Shown: one piece after another, positions 43,360-52,228 of the stretch
Numbering within the stretch: position 1 is the stretch's first letter
How the letters are laid out: every line of letters starts with the position of its first letter
Assembly: GCA_022763485.1 (NCBI GenBank)
Contig: JALEGX010000075.1
Span: 1-52,292 of the forward strand
Source of the DNA: Paracoccaceae bacterium
GTDB lineage: Bacteria; Pseudomonadota; Alphaproteobacteria; Rhodobacterales; Rhodobacteraceae
Direction: 5' to 3'
DNA: 52,292 bases
Translations under genes and position numbers: made by a program
The notes under the pieces: model-generated
The model's input: the letters and a program-made list of their open reading frames with translations, nothing else
The model's database searches: none
What the model was told of the DNA's origin: nothing

Positions 43360-45047
43360 CCGAACCCGTACTTTCCATCCGCAATCTGACGGTCGAAATT
43401 CCCACCCGTCGCGGGCTGTTCAAACCGGTCCAGAATGTCAGCTATGACATCCGTCCCGGCGAAATCCGCGGCGTGGTTGGCGAAAGCGGCGCTGGCAAGT
43501 CGATGACCGGCAATGCCGTGATTGGCCTGCTGGACGATCCTGCGCGCGTTGCCTCGGGTGAGATCTGGCTGAAAGGCCGTCGCATCGACAACCTGAGCGT
43601 CGAGGAAAAGCGCGCCATTCGCGGGCGCGAGATCGGCATGATCTTTCAGGATCCGCTGACCTCGCTCAACCCGCTGTTCACCATTGGCGAGCAGCTGGTT
43701 GAAACCATCCAACTGCACCTCAAGGTGTCGGCGGCAGAGGCCAAGGAACGCGCGCTTGCTTTGCTGGACCGGGTGTCGATCCCCGACCCCAAGACGCGGT
43801 TTGATCAGTATCCGCACCAGTTTTCGGGCGGGATGCGCCAGCGCGTGGTGATCGCACTGGCCCTGTGCTCCGAACCCTCGGTCATCGTCGCGGACGAACC
43901 GACCACCGCGCTGGATGTGTCCATTCAGGCGCAGGTGCTGGACCTGATCAAGGAACTCGCCTCGGAAACGCAGGTGGGCGTGATCCTGGTGACGCACGAC
44001 ATGGGCGTGATCGCGGACACCACGGAACAGGTCACTGTCATGTATTCGGGTGAGGTGGTCGAAAGCGGCCCCACCGACCGGGTGCTGAGCGCGCCGGAGC
44101 ATGAATACACCAAGTCGCTGATTTCCGCCGTCCCGCGCCCGCAGGTCAAGCTGCACCGTTTTCCGCAGGTCAGCTATGGCGGGCGGGAGACCACGTTCAA
44201 GATCGAAGATCTGGCCCGCAACTGGCACAAGCCGGAACCCTCCAAATCCGGCAAGCTGGTCGAGGTCAAAGGGATCACCAAGAAATTCCTGGAAAAATCG
44301 GCCCTCCTGCCCTCGCGGCGCACCTATTTCACCGCCGTGGACAATGTGTCCTTCGACATCAAGGATGGCGAGGTGTTCGGCCTGGTCGGGGAAAGCGGAT
44401 CGGGCAAATCCACCGTGGCGCGCATGATCGGCACGCTGCTGCCGGTCGATGGCGGTCAGATTCATTTCGACGGCGATGACATCACGACAATGTCCGCCGC
44501 CGACATGGCGAATTACCGCAAGCAGATCCAGATGATCTTTCAGGATCCGTTCTCATCCCTCAACCCGCGCATGAAGGTGGAAAGCATCGTGGCCGAGCCG
44601 CTGATCCACCACAAGCTGTTGCCACACGATCAGATCAGCGGGCGGGTGCATGAGCTGCTGGATCGCGTCGGTCTGACCCGTGCGGCGGCGGCGAAATATC
44701 CGCATGAGTTTTCGGGCGGGCAACGGCAGCGGATTTCGATCGCGCGGGCCCTGGCGACGCAACCCCGCTTCCTGATCTGCGATGAGCCGACCAGCGCGCT
44801 GGACGTGTCCATTCAGGCGCAAATCCTGAATATCCTCAAGGATTTGCAGGAACACCTGGGCCTGACCATGCTGTTCATCAGCCACGACCTGCCGGTGGTG
44901 CGTCAGATGTGCGACCGCGTGGGCGTGATGAAGCAGGGTCAGCTGATCGAGGTGCAGGACACCGAAACCCTGTTCGCCAATCCCCAGCAGGAGTATACCG
45001 CCCAACTGCTTGACCTGATGCCGCGTCTGGCACAGCTGTCGGGCTGA
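43356..45047 (+). CDS. Dipeptide ABC importer ATPase, fused DppD-DppF
   Basis: The 563-residue protein carries two ABC ATPase domains. The first (about 1-260) has [24 protein letters not shown] and [14 protein letters not shown]. The second (about 305-560) has [25 protein letters not shown] and [13 protein letters not shown]. DppD and DppF are usually separate. Fusion is common in Rhizobiales and Rhodobacterales. Both domains have intact Walker motifs. A linker of about 45 residues joins them. Last gene of the transporter set. Confidence 0.95.
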   Translation: MTEPVLSIRNLTVEIPTRRGLFKPVQNVSYDIRPGEIRGVVGESGAGKSMTGNAVIGLLDDPARVASGEIWLKGRRIDNLSVEEKRAIRGREIGMIFQDPLTSLNPLFTIGEQLVETIQLHLKVSAAEAKERALALLDRVSIPDPKTRFDQYPHQFSGGMRQRVVIALALCSEPSVIVADEPTTALDVSIQAQVLDLIKELASETQVGVILVTHDMGVIADTTEQVTVMYSGEVVESGPTDRVLSAPEHEYTKSLISAVPRPQVKLHRFPQVSYGGRETTFKIEDLARNWHKPEPSKSGKLVEVKGITKKFLEKSALLPSRRTYFTAVDNVSFDIKDGEVFGLVGESGSGKSTVARMIGTLLPVDGGQIHFDGDDITTMSAADMANYRKQIQMIFQDPFSSLNPRMKVESIVAEPLIHHKLLPHDQISGRVHELLDRVGLTRAAAAKYPHEFSGGQRQRISIARALATQPRFLICDEPTSALDVSIQAQILNILKDLQEHLGLTMLFISHDLPVVRQMCDRVGVMKQGQLIEVQDTETLFANPQQEYTAQLLDLMPRLAQLSG

Positions 45048-45095
45048 GGACATGTGGTCCTATTGCATCCCTCCGGCCGCCCGCGTAGGCCTCGA

Positions 45096-45112
45096 CTTTA
45101 CCAAGCGTAAAG
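45096..45112. promoter_or_regulatory. Inverted repeat CTTTAC-N5-GTAAAG before the XRE-cupin gene
   Basis: Perfect 6-bp arms (45096-45101 and 45107-45112) lie 12 bases before the XRE-cupin ATG. It may be an autoregulatory operator, overlapping the ribosome-site region AGAGGGGTAACGTC. Confidence 0.4.
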
Positions 45113-45124
45113 AGGGGTAACGTC

Positions 45125-45724
45125 ATGGCGTCAGATCAACTTGAACGGACCAAGCTGGGCAATCTGATCCGCAAGTGCCGCCAAAAGCGCAAGCTGACCC
45201 TCAAGGAGCTGTGCGACAAGGCCGGCGTGTCCGTCGGCTATCTGTCGCAGGTCGAACGGGGCAATGCGACGCCCTCGCTTGGGACGTTGGCGCAAATTGC
45301 GCGGGCGCTGGATCTGGGCCTTGATTACTTTGTCACCCGGCCCAAACCGGGGGATGCGGTGTCCTATGCCGAGGGGCGGCGCAAGTTCTCGATTTCGGAC
45401 ACCGGCGTCACGTATGAGGCGCTGAGCACCGAGTTTCCGGGCCATGAGCTGTCTGCCTTCATCATGAACTGCCCGCCGGGGTTTCAGTCCGAGATCTTTC
45501 AGCACGAGGGTGAGGAGTTCATCTACGTCCTGAGCGGCACCATCGAAAAAAGCCTGGACGGCGAAACCTTTACCCTGCGCGAGGGCGACAGTCTGCACTA
45601 CAACGGCATGACGCCCCATGCGTGGAAAACCCTGGGCGATGCGCCCGCACGGATGCTGTGGACCGGCACCCTGGTGGTGCTGCAGGGCGAGCAGAACAGC
45701 AAATTGCCCGGACATCGCAGCTGA
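45125..45724 (+). CDS. XRE-cupin transcriptional regulator of the peptide operon
   Basis: The 199-residue regulator has an N-terminal XRE domain (about 10-66, LTLKELCDKAGVSVGYLSQV then ERGNATPSL) and a C-terminal cupin (about 107-185, FQHEGEEFIYVLSGTIEKSL, LREGDSLHYNGMTPHAW). It is distinct from the XRE-cupin at 10109. Located between the dipeptide importer and the M24 peptidase on the same strand, it probably senses a peptide or amino-acid derivative and controls both. ATG 45125 follows AGAGGGGTAACGTC. Confidence 0.9.
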   Translation: MASDQLERTKLGNLIRKCRQKRKLTLKELCDKAGVSVGYLSQVERGNATPSLGTLAQIARALDLGLDYFVTRPKPGDAVSYAEGRRKFSISDTGVTYEALSTEFPGHELSAFIMNCPPGFQSEIFQHEGEEFIYVLSGTIEKSLDGETFTLREGDSLHYNGMTPHAWKTLGDAPARMLWTGTLVVLQGEQNSKLPGHRS

Positions 45725-45759
45725 CCCAGCCAACAGAGCGCCATTCAGAAGAGGTTCTT

Positions 45760-46875
45760 ATGTCTGATATTGTGGAAAACAGGTTGGCGCGGCTGCGTCA
45801 GCGTATGGTGGAAACCAATACGGATCTGGTCGCTGTCGGACCGGGCAGCCACATGTACTGGCTTCTGGGGCTGAACCCGCATGGCGATGAACGCCCGGTC
45901 ATGGCGATTGTCACGGCCGATCATGTCGGCGTGCTGATGCCGCTTCTGAATGCCGAGGCGTCCCGCGCCCAATGCGGGAGCGTACCGTTTTACGAATGGA
46001 GCGATGCCGACGGTCCGCTGGCTGCGCTGACCCAGCTGTTGTCAGAGGCGAACGCCAAACGCCCCGGCCTGAACATCGTGCTGGACGAGATGATGCGCAC
46101 CGATTTCTCCTTCCTGCTGCTGGATCAGCTGGACGCCCCGACCCATCGGTTCACCCTGGACACGGTGGGCCTGTTGCGCGCGGAAAAGGACGCCGAAGAA
46201 CGCCAGCTGTTGAAGGACAGCGCGGTCCTGAACGACGGCGCCTTTGAGAAGGCGTTCGCCGCACTGCGGACCGGCATATCCGAGGTCGAAGTGCGCGACA
46301 TCATCATTGATCATTATCTGGCAAACGGGGCGCAGCCTGAGTTCTGCATCGTGGCCTTTGGCAAGAACAGCGCCTATCCGCACCATCATACGGGCACGGA
46401 CACCTTGCAGCCGGATATGGCCGTACTGATCGACTCTGGCTGTCGCTTGCGGGGCTACCCATCCGACATGACCCGCTGCGCCTGGTACGGCAACGCGCGG
46501 AATGAACGGTTTGAAGAGGTCGCCGGCATCGTTGAACAGGCAGTCCAATCCGCTCAAGCGGCCGCCCTGCCCGGCGTCTTGTGCAGTGATGTGGACAAGG
46601 CCGCCCGCGAGGTGATCAACGACGCAGGCTATGGCCCGGAGTTCCTGCATCGCACCGGTCATGGCCTGGGTGTTGACGTACACGAACCTCCCTATATTGC
46701 AGCCAATTACCCCGAACCGCTGAGGCCCGGAAACGTGTTTTCGGTTGAGCCGGGCATCTACCTGAAGGACGCATTCGGGATCCGGCTGGAGGACGTGGCC
46801 TTCCTGCATCCCAACGGTGTCGAATTCCTGTCCGAACTGCCACGCACTGTGCGCCTACTGCCGGTGAAAGACTGA
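45760..46875 (+). CDS. M24 Xaa-Pro aminopeptidase/dipeptidase family protein
   Basis: The 371-residue protein has an N-terminal creatinase-like domain and a pita-bread M24 domain. The metal site includes HHHTGTDTLQPDMAVLIDSG and PSDMTRCAW (two aspartates), HRTGHGLGVDVHEPPYI (His) and FSVEPGIYL with GIRLEDVAFL (two glutamates). Members are prolidases, Xaa-Pro aminopeptidases or creatinases. GAAGAGG precedes ATG 45760. Context behind a peptide importer favours cleavage of proline-containing di- or tripeptides. Confidence 0.9.
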   Translation: MSDIVENRLARLRQRMVETNTDLVAVGPGSHMYWLLGLNPHGDERPVMAIVTADHVGVLMPLLNAEASRAQCGSVPFYEWSDADGPLAALTQLLSEANAKRPGLNIVLDEMMRTDFSFLLLDQLDAPTHRFTLDTVGLLRAEKDAEERQLLKDSAVLNDGAFEKAFAALRTGISEVEVRDIIIDHYLANGAQPEFCIVAFGKNSAYPHHHTGTDTLQPDMAVLIDSGCRLRGYPSDMTRCAWYGNARNERFEEVAGIVEQAVQSAQAAALPGVLCSDVDKAAREVINDAGYGPEFLHRTGHGLGVDVHEPPYIAANYPEPLRPGNVFSVEPGIYLKDAFGIRLEDVAFLHPNGVEFLSELPRTVRLLPVKD

Positions 46876-46981
46876 GGCCAAGACAGGTCAAAGCGGACCT
46901 TCGAAGCCGCGCCCTGCTATGTCTTTCGCATACGACAGCCGGGCACGGCGTGCCCTAGCTGCTCAACACTCGTTCAATTGT

Positions 46982-47001
46982 AAAGGGCACACTGTGCCTT
47001 T
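46982..47001. terminator. Short palindromic hairpin between convergent genes
   Basis: AAAGGGCACACTGTGCCTTT contains a GGCAC-ACT-GTGCC stem flanked by A/T pairs, in the gap between the convergent M24 and NAD(P)-binding genes. It may terminate one or both. Distance from the M24 stop (about 107 bases) makes this tentative. Confidence 0.35.
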
Positions 47002-47093
47002 GTTGTGCGGGTCGGTTCGACGGTGGTGACAGCTCCCGACGCAACGCCGCCGCACGACCGCACCTTCGGGTCGGCGCGCAAATGTGATTATTG

Positions 47094-47720
47094 TCATGTG
47101 GGCGTCTGTGACACCCCGTACGCTGCCCTTTTGGTCTCGGGATCCGAAATGGCGTCGACCAGAAAATGTGCAAGGGCCAGCCTCGAAACCGCTGTTCCGT
47201 TTTCAGGGAGAGTATCTTTTTGAGCGCGGTATGTTGCCACGCGGGTGTCATTGAGAAACCCCACGCGGGCCGAGGTCCAGTCGAGGCCGGACCTCTGCAA
47301 GATACCTTCCATGCGTTCGGCGCTGCGCACAACATGCGGCACAAGGATACGAAGGAGCCTTCCGAGCGGTTTTTGGTCTGCAAACAGCAAAGCCGTGGAG
47401 GTCACCAACACGCGTTTGAGACCCGTGGTGGAGGCCGCATCAACGATAGCCTGAGCAGATCGGTAGTACACCGATGTCGCCGCTTTTGTTGGCAGTCGGC
47501 CACCCAACGTCGAAACAACGGCGTCGTGGTCGCGAAACACCGACTTAAGGAACACAGGATCGCAGGGATCACCAACTGCGACATGCAGTTTTGAATGCTG
47601 AAAATCAGGTGCACTTTCTGCCGAGCGAACAACAGCTGTAACATCCATATCTTTTGCAAGTGCGGCCTTGAGCACAAGCGCACCAGTTCGACCGTTCGCG
47701 CCCAAGAGAACAAGTTTCAC
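47094..47720 (-). CDS. NAD(P)-binding NmrA/SDR-like oxidoreductase
   Basis: The 208-residue protein has an N-terminal Rossmann motif MKLVLLGANGRTGALVLKAA and a short extended-SDR-like core (VVSTLGGRLPTKAATSVYYR, VLVTSTALLFADQ). It lacks the classical YxxxK motif, so it resembles NmrA-type or flavin-reductase-like (BlvRB) NAD(P)-binding proteins rather than a classic short-chain dehydrogenase. It follows the VOC gene at 47763 by 42 bases on the same strand. Substrate unknown. Confidence 0.8.
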   Translation of the reverse strand: MKLVLLGANGRTGALVLKAALAKDMDVTAVVRSAESAPDFQHSKLHVAVGDPCDPVFLKSVFRDHDAVVSTLGGRLPTKAATSVYYRSAQAIVDAASTTGLKRVLVTSTALLFADQKPLGRLLRILVPHVVRSAERMEGILQRSGLDWTSARVGFLNDTRVATYRAQKDTLPENGTAVSRLALAHFLVDAISDPETKRAAYGVSQTPT

Positions 47721-47762
47721 GGTCTTTTCCTTTCCATAGCGATGTGAAGATTCCGACCGGCG

Positions 47763-48119
47763 TTAGTCAGAGAAACAAATCTTGTTGCTGTCCAGGTCTC
47801 GAACATAGGCCGAGTAACGTGGACCGCGCTGGTGCGGTGCACCTTCGCTTTTGCCACCAAGCTCGATGGCCAGGGCATGCAGCCTTTCGACCTCTTTAGC
47901 AGATCCGACGCTGAAACCAACCATGGTTCCGTTGCCATTTGTGGCCGGGTTTTCGTCAAACGGAATGGCGGCTGCGAATGCAAAATCAGGTCCGAGCCAG
48001 TATGTCATCCTGTCCGTGGGCGAGACGCGCTCGACGCCAGATTGCTCGAAGAGCCGGTCATAGAAATGCGTCGCTGCGGCCATATCGTTGGTCCCAACGA
48101 CGACGTAGTTCATCTGCAT
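47763..48119 (-). CDS. VOC-superfamily (glyoxalase/bleomycin-resistance-like) protein
   Basis: The 118-residue single VOC protein has MQMNYVVVGTNDMAAATHFYD and a C-terminal GPRYSAYVRDLDSNKICFSD. This is a typical glyoxalase I/extradiol-type fold with metal or ligand binding possible (H18, Y/E near the end). It is in a leftward cluster with another VOC protein and the NAD(P)-binding gene. No specific reaction is readable. Confidence 0.83.
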   Translation of the reverse strand: MQMNYVVVGTNDMAAATHFYDRLFEQSGVERVSPTDRMTYWLGPDFAFAAAIPFDENPATNGNGTMVGFSVGSAKEVERLHALAIELGGKSEGAPHQRGPRYSAYVRDLDSNKICFSD

Positions 48120-48164
48120 GATGCGATGTCCTTTGAGATTGCGTTGTGTATTGTCGTGCCGGCG

Positions 48165-48602
48165 TCACTGACCGGTCAGTTCGAAGAACTCGATCAACTG
48201 ACCGTTCGGGTCGGAAATCTTGAGCAGCTGGATACCTGGTTCTTTGATGATTTCTGGCGCAACGACACCGGCGGCCATGGCACGGGCTTGCACGGCTTCC
48301 AGATCTGACGATTGCAAGTAAGGAACCGCACCCGTTCCCGCCCTGGTCCCCGGTGCGTATTTGTCCCGCGACACCAGCGCAAACCATCCGCCCGCCACAT
48401 CAAAGGCCACGAAATCCGTTAGTCCGATTACGGGTTCGCTGTCGAACAGAGCACGATAGAAAGCTTCCGAGCCTTCCATGTCGTCGGTCGGGACATATGC
48501 GCCCATGGCCATGATCGGAGCGGTTCCCGGGGTCTCTGTCGGTTCTGCAACAAGCGCCGTGGGCAGGACTGCGGTGAGGGCGATGGCAATGAAACGTCTC
48601 AT
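48165..48602 (-). CDS. Exported VOC-superfamily protein
   Basis: The 145-residue VOC protein has an N-terminal signal peptide (MRRFIAIALTAVLPTALVAEP), unusual for a family that is mostly cytoplasmic. The VOC core has MGAYVPTDDMEGSEAFYRAL and DPNGQLIEFFELTGQ (final glutamate a possible metal ligand). It is divergent from the WYL regulator with a clean palindrome in between, which suggests control by it. Function in the periplasm unknown. Confidence 0.8.
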   Translation of the reverse strand: MRRFIAIALTAVLPTALVAEPTETPGTAPIMAMGAYVPTDDMEGSEAFYRALFDSEPVIGLTDFVAFDVAGGWFALVSRDKYAPGTRAGTGAVPYLQSSDLEAVQARAMAAGVVAPEIIKEPGIQLLKISDPNGQLIEFFELTGQ

Positions 48603-48646
48603 GTATTGATCTCCGTTCTGGTGTTCGTCTTGCTTCTACCGCGCCT

Positions 48647-48670
48647 ATGCTGACAGCGTGTTGTCAGCAT
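48647..48670. promoter_or_regulatory. Palindrome ATGCTGACA-N6-TGTCAGCAT, probable operator
   Basis: Perfect 9-bp arms (48647-48655, 48662-48670) flank GCGTGT, and a third half-site TGTCAGTA follows at 48673-48680. It lies between the divergent VOC gene and the WYL regulator gene, 37 bases before the regulator start, and fits an autoregulatory site of that regulator. Confidence 0.6.
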
Positions 48671-48707
48671 AGTGTCAGTATGGTCTGCTGCACCGAAAGG
48701 AGATCAC

Positions 48708-49412
48708 ATGCGACGCGGCGACAGGCTTTTCGAAGTCATAGAGATTCTGAGACGTGCCAAAGGCCCGATCTCTGCCCAGTCCATCGGAGAAGAGCTGGGC
48801 GTAACCAAGCGCACGGTGTATCGCGACGTCGCCGCGCTGATCGGTCAAGGCGTGCCTATCAATGGCGAGGCAGGGGTCGGCTATGTGTTGGAACCCGGCT
48901 TTCACATGCCGCCGCTTATGCTGACCCCAGACGAGATCGAGGCCGTGACGCTGGGAGTTCTCTGGGTGAAAACCAGGGGCGAGCCCGAACTTGCACTGGC
49001 GGCTGAAAAGCTGATCGCCAAACTGGAAGCTGTTGCCCCTGACAAGTACCGGACGTCGTTTCTTCAGCCGGCCGTCAGCGTGGCGCCTGTCGCCCAGCCG
49101 GATGAGGTGCTGGGCGCCGCCGCCATTCGTCTGGCAATCCGGCGTCGGAAAAAGATAGCCCTGAAATACTCAGACAACTCGGGCCAGCAGACCCGTCGTG
49201 TGATCTGGCCCATATTGCTGGGGTATCGGGACACCAGCCGCATCGTCGCCGCATGGTGTGAGATGCGGGAGGGCTTTCGGTACTTTCGGACAGAACGGAT
49301 CCTTGAGGCGGAAGTCCTTGAAGACAGTATTCCTCGGCGCATGGACATACTACGCGCTGAGTGGCGCAATGCGACGGATGCAGAACGCAAGCGTTACGAG
49401 GAAGGGGCTTGA
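48708..49412 (+). CDS. YafY/DeoR-type HTH regulator with WYL domain
   Basis: The 234-residue protein has an N-terminal winged helix (about 1-60, MRRGDRLFEVIEILRRAKGP, GVTKRTVYRDVAALIGQG) and a C-terminal WYL domain (about 140-210, IRRRKKIALKYSD, RRVIWPILLGYRDTSRIVAAW). WYL domains bind nucleic-acid or nucleotide ligands in several known regulators (stress, phage defence, DNA damage). AAAGGAGATCAC precedes ATG 48708. It probably controls the divergent VOC genes, not a defence locus, since no defence genes are visible. Confidence 0.92.
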   Translation: MRRGDRLFEVIEILRRAKGPISAQSIGEELGVTKRTVYRDVAALIGQGVPINGEAGVGYVLEPGFHMPPLMLTPDEIEAVTLGVLWVKTRGEPELALAAEKLIAKLEAVAPDKYRTSFLQPAVSVAPVAQPDEVLGAAAIRLAIRRRKKIALKYSDNSGQQTRRVIWPILLGYRDTSRIVAAWCEMREGFRYFRTERILEAEVLEDSIPRRMDILRAEWRNATDAERKRYEEGA

Positions 49413-49469
49413 GACGCCAATTGCCAAACAGCTGCTTTGAGGAAAGCAGCCATTGCGTCTCTTGCCAAT

Positions 49470-49757
49470 TCAAATGGTCTGCCAAAACGAAGCATTGAAA
49501 GCCGTCAGCGTGACGTCCACAAGGCCATTTTCAACAAACGGATCTTGAGCCATAAATTTCCGCGCGGCTTCTTCGTTCAGGCAGCGCAAGATCACGATCC
49601 CACCCCCGCCGGCTGGTTTCCCACCGAATGCCAGAACGACACGTTGCTCAGCCCCATCTTTAAGGTGGGCCACGTGGGCCTCCATGAACGGAGCCAACGT
49701 CTGTTCTGGCGCACGGTAGGTAATTTCTGCGACGAAATGCTTGGGGTCTTCGCTCAT
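49470..49757 (-). CDS. YciI-family protein
   Basis: The 95-residue small protein resembles the YciI/YCII domain (dimeric alpha/beta ferredoxin-like fold) with H28, K33-type residues and a C-terminal MAQDPFVENGLVDVTLTAF, the usual signature. Members are predicted enzymes with a His-Asp pair, some linked to chlorinated-compound or muconolactone chemistry, but mostly uncharacterised. It lies 27 bases after the nitronate monooxygenase gene and forms an operon with it. Confidence 0.82.
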   Translation of the reverse strand: MSEDPKHFVAEITYRAPEQTLAPFMEAHVAHLKDGAEQRVVLAFGGKPAGGGGIVILRCLNEEAARKFMAQDPFVENGLVDVTLTAFNASFWQTI

Positions 49758-49784
49758 TATACCTACCTCCTTTGAAGGTTCTGC

Positions 49785-50774
49785 TTACGAACGCAAAGAG
49801 CGTCCAAGCAGCGCTTCAGCCTCGGACACCACATCATCCACGATCTCGGCGCAGCCTTTGACGTCATGTATCATCCCGACGCTCTGACCCGCATAAAGTG
49901 CAAGCGCCTCGACATTGCCGGTCATGCCCGCATTGGGCCCGGATTCGTCATAGCGGTACATTGGCTCATCACCGCGATAAGCCACGACCTCGCCATGTCC
50001 GGGGCGGTCGGCGCCTTTGGTTTGCCCGCCCTGTGCCTCCCAGGCATCAAAGGTCGAATTGCGAATGACACGATGGGGCGCGTCGGGCCAGGTCAGGTCA
50101 AACAACTCTGTCGACACAGTGCAATCATGCCCAGCTTCCAAAATCGCTTTGACATAGTCGGGGTGCGCAAAAGATTCTTTTGACGCCAAAAACCGCGTGC
50201 CCATCCAAACGGCGCCAGCTCCGAGGGTTAGGGCTGCTGCCAACCCACGGCCGTCGACAAACCCACCTGCGGCGATCAGGGGGACATCCCCGGCCAGATC
50301 GGCCACTGCTGGGATAAGGGACAACGCCCCGGTCGTGGAGTACACGTGCCCTCCGGCCTCAAACCCTTGCACGCATAGAGCATCAACACCTGCATCCAGA
50401 TCTCGCTTCGCGTCCTCGACCGAACCCACGCTGGAGATGACTTTGGCACCAGCGGATTTGATGCGATTTACATGGGGTGTGGCGTCCCCCCAAAACAACG
50501 AAATGGTTTTCACGCCGTGGTCCAGTGCCAGCTGGATCCTCGCGTCCTGATCCATTTCCAAGCAGAAGTTGAAGACGATGTCCTTGTTCGTCAGCGTGGA
50601 TAGAACTCGGAAGTGGTCTTCTATTGTCTCAAGACTATCCCAGCTGACCCCCATCATTCCCAAGCCCCCAGCATTGGCCACGGCAGCAGCCATCTCCGGA
50701 GGTGCGCACCGCCCCATAGGGGCCTGTGCGATCGGGCATGACATACCGAACATCTCCATGAAGGACGTTTTCAT
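49785..50774 (-). CDS. Nitronate monooxygenase family (2-nitropropane dioxygenase-like)
   Basis: The 329-residue flavoprotein has a TIM barrel with CPIAQAPMGRCAPPEMAAAV, NAGGLGMMG, GFEAGGHVYSTTGALSLIP (FMN/phosphate region) and PLIAAGGFVDGRGLAAALT. The family oxidises nitronates such as propionate-3-nitronate with FMN, and class II members are typical in bacteria. ATG 50774 follows GAGAGGTCAA; the open frame goes to 50813. It is divergent from a LysR gene (69-base gap), which is its likely regulator. Confidence 0.9.
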   Translation of the reverse strand: MKTSFMEMFGMSCPIAQAPMGRCAPPEMAAAVANAGGLGMMGVSWDSLETIEDHFRVLSTLTNKDIVFNFCLEMDQDARIQLALDHGVKTISLFWGDATPHVNRIKSAGAKVISSVGSVEDAKRDLDAGVDALCVQGFEAGGHVYSTTGALSLIPAVADLAGDVPLIAAGGFVDGRGLAAALTLGAGAVWMGTRFLASKESFAHPDYVKAILEAGHDCTVSTELFDLTWPDAPHRVIRNSTFDAWEAQGGQTKGADRPGHGEVVAYRGDEPMYRYDESGPNAGMTGNVEALALYAGQSVGMIHDVKGCAEIVDDVVSEAEALLGRSLRS

Positions 50775-50843
50775 TTGACCTCTCCGCTTGAGTTTCCGGA
50801 AATTTTGAGCCAAGTTTTCTCAATAGTAAAATACGAAAACCTT

Positions 50844-51785
50844 ATGAAACTGATCCAACTCGACGCATTCCTGAGGTTTGCCGAAACCGAAAATATTACA
50901 CGTGCTGCCGCCGAAATCGGAATCTCGCAGCCACGTGTGTCGCAGCGCTTGAAAGAGCTGGAGCACTCTCTGGGCGTTGATCTGTTGGTTCGGGATGGTC
51001 GGAAGGTCTCTCTCAGCCCGGCGGGGCGCCGCCTGGTGCCTCATGCACGAAAGATCCTAAGCGACTGCAAAGAGGCCGCAGCAATAGCGCGGGGGGAGAG
51101 TTCTGCTGCTCAGATCATCAGGATCGGCGCACCCGAAAGTGTCTGCGCTTACTTCTTGTCCCTTGGTCTTGAAGATCACAAGAAGCGCTTTCCGGGCACA
51201 TCTGTGCAATTGATCCCCGGCGCATCAGAAACGTTGCTCCAGGCATTGGAGGCCTGCGAATTGGATATCGCTTTTGTCCTTGCGCCTCTTGTTGATCATA
51301 AGGGGCTGATCGTTCAGCCATTGTCGATGTTTGATCTGATCCCTTTTTCCGCCCCCCCGAGTAGACGGCATATGACGCCTATACAATTTGCCCGGAATTC
51401 TGTTTTCCTCACGGAAGCGGGCTGTTCCTATCGACACCGCATCGAAACACGCTTTGGCGAGCTGGGGGCCCCGTTGGCCCAAATAACGGAGTTCACCAGC
51501 GTCGAAGCCATCAAGAAATGTGTGATGGCGGGCAGTGGAACCAGTGTGCTGCCCAGCTTTGCACTTCGTGAAGAATTCGAGACCGGCAAGCTTCGGCCCG
51601 TATCTGTGTCCGGGTTTCAGGAGACCACGTATTTGCAAGCCGTCAGCCGACCTCATTGTCCTTTGTCCGATCAGGTTGGGCACTTTGTGTCCGCGGTTGC
51701 CCGTGGGCTGGATCAGACGATCATCAGTTCGAACAACATTGCCCAACACGCGCTTATGCCAGCAGAGGGAAAAGACAACACATGA
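50844..51785 (+). CDS. LysR-family transcriptional regulator
   Basis: The 313-residue LTTR has an N-terminal HTH (about 1-60, LDAFLRFAETENITRAAAEI, GISQPRVSQRLKELEHSLGV) and a C-terminal periplasmic-binding-like effector domain (about 95-290). It is located divergent to the nitronate monooxygenase gene and overlapping the proC-like gene by 4 bases downstream (ATGA at 51782-51785). So it probably regulates both, through the effector of one of them. Confidence 0.92.
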   Translation: MKLIQLDAFLRFAETENITRAAAEIGISQPRVSQRLKELEHSLGVDLLVRDGRKVSLSPAGRRLVPHARKILSDCKEAAAIARGESSAAQIIRIGAPESVCAYFLSLGLEDHKKRFPGTSVQLIPGASETLLQALEACELDIAFVLAPLVDHKGLIVQPLSMFDLIPFSAPPSRRHMTPIQFARNSVFLTEAGCSYRHRIETRFGELGAPLAQITEFTSVEAIKKCVMAGSGTSVLPSFALREEFETGKLRPVSVSGFQETTYLQAVSRPHCPLSDQVGHFVSAVARGLDQTIISSNNIAQHALMPAEGKDNT

Positions 51786-52228
51786 AAATCGGCTTCATCG
51801 GCACCGGCGTCATTACTGAAGCGATTGTCAGGGGACTGATTGCTCATCGCGACAGTGAGGAACAGATCATCCTGTCCGAACGTAGCCGGGATATCTCTGC
51901 CCGTCTGGCAGCCTTGTCACCCCGCGTGCGTATCGAGTCCAACAATCAACGGATCGTCGACCAATCTGACCTTGTGTTTCTGGCAGTGCTTCCGCACTTG
52001 GCCTCAGATATCATCGGTCCGCTGAATTTTCGCGAAGGCCAAACTGTCGCCAGCCTGATCGCGTCTGTTCCGCATGAACAGCTGCGGTCCTGGACTGGTG
52101 GAGGTGTCGAGATTGTGCGGGCTATCCCGTTGCCAGCTGTGGCCGAGGGGCGCGGCACCACGGTTCTCTTTCCAGACAATCAGTATCTTGCTGGTCTGTT
52201 TGGGGTAGTGCCCCGTGGGGTGGTGTAA
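51782..52228 (+). pseudogene. Pyrroline-5-carboxylate reductase family gene, cut by an element end
   Basis: The frame starts MKIGFIGTGVITEAIVRGLI, the P5CR/NAD(P)-binding Rossmann motif, and continues through VASLIASVPHEQLRSW and IVRAIPLPAVAEGRGTTVLF to about residue 141 (LAGLFG). After this the sequence switches to a foreign stretch that gives a short chance tail (VVPRGVV) and a stop at 52228. Intact enzymes are about 270 residues and need the C-terminal helical dimer domain, so this copy is inactive. The start overlaps the LysR stop. The family converts pyrroline-5-carboxylate to proline or acts on related imines. Confidence 0.8.

Noticed and set aside
48708..49412. Phage-defence island marked by the WYL regulator
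   Set aside because: WYL proteins often mark defence loci, but the neighbours are VOC, YciI and flavin enzymes and no defence genes are present.
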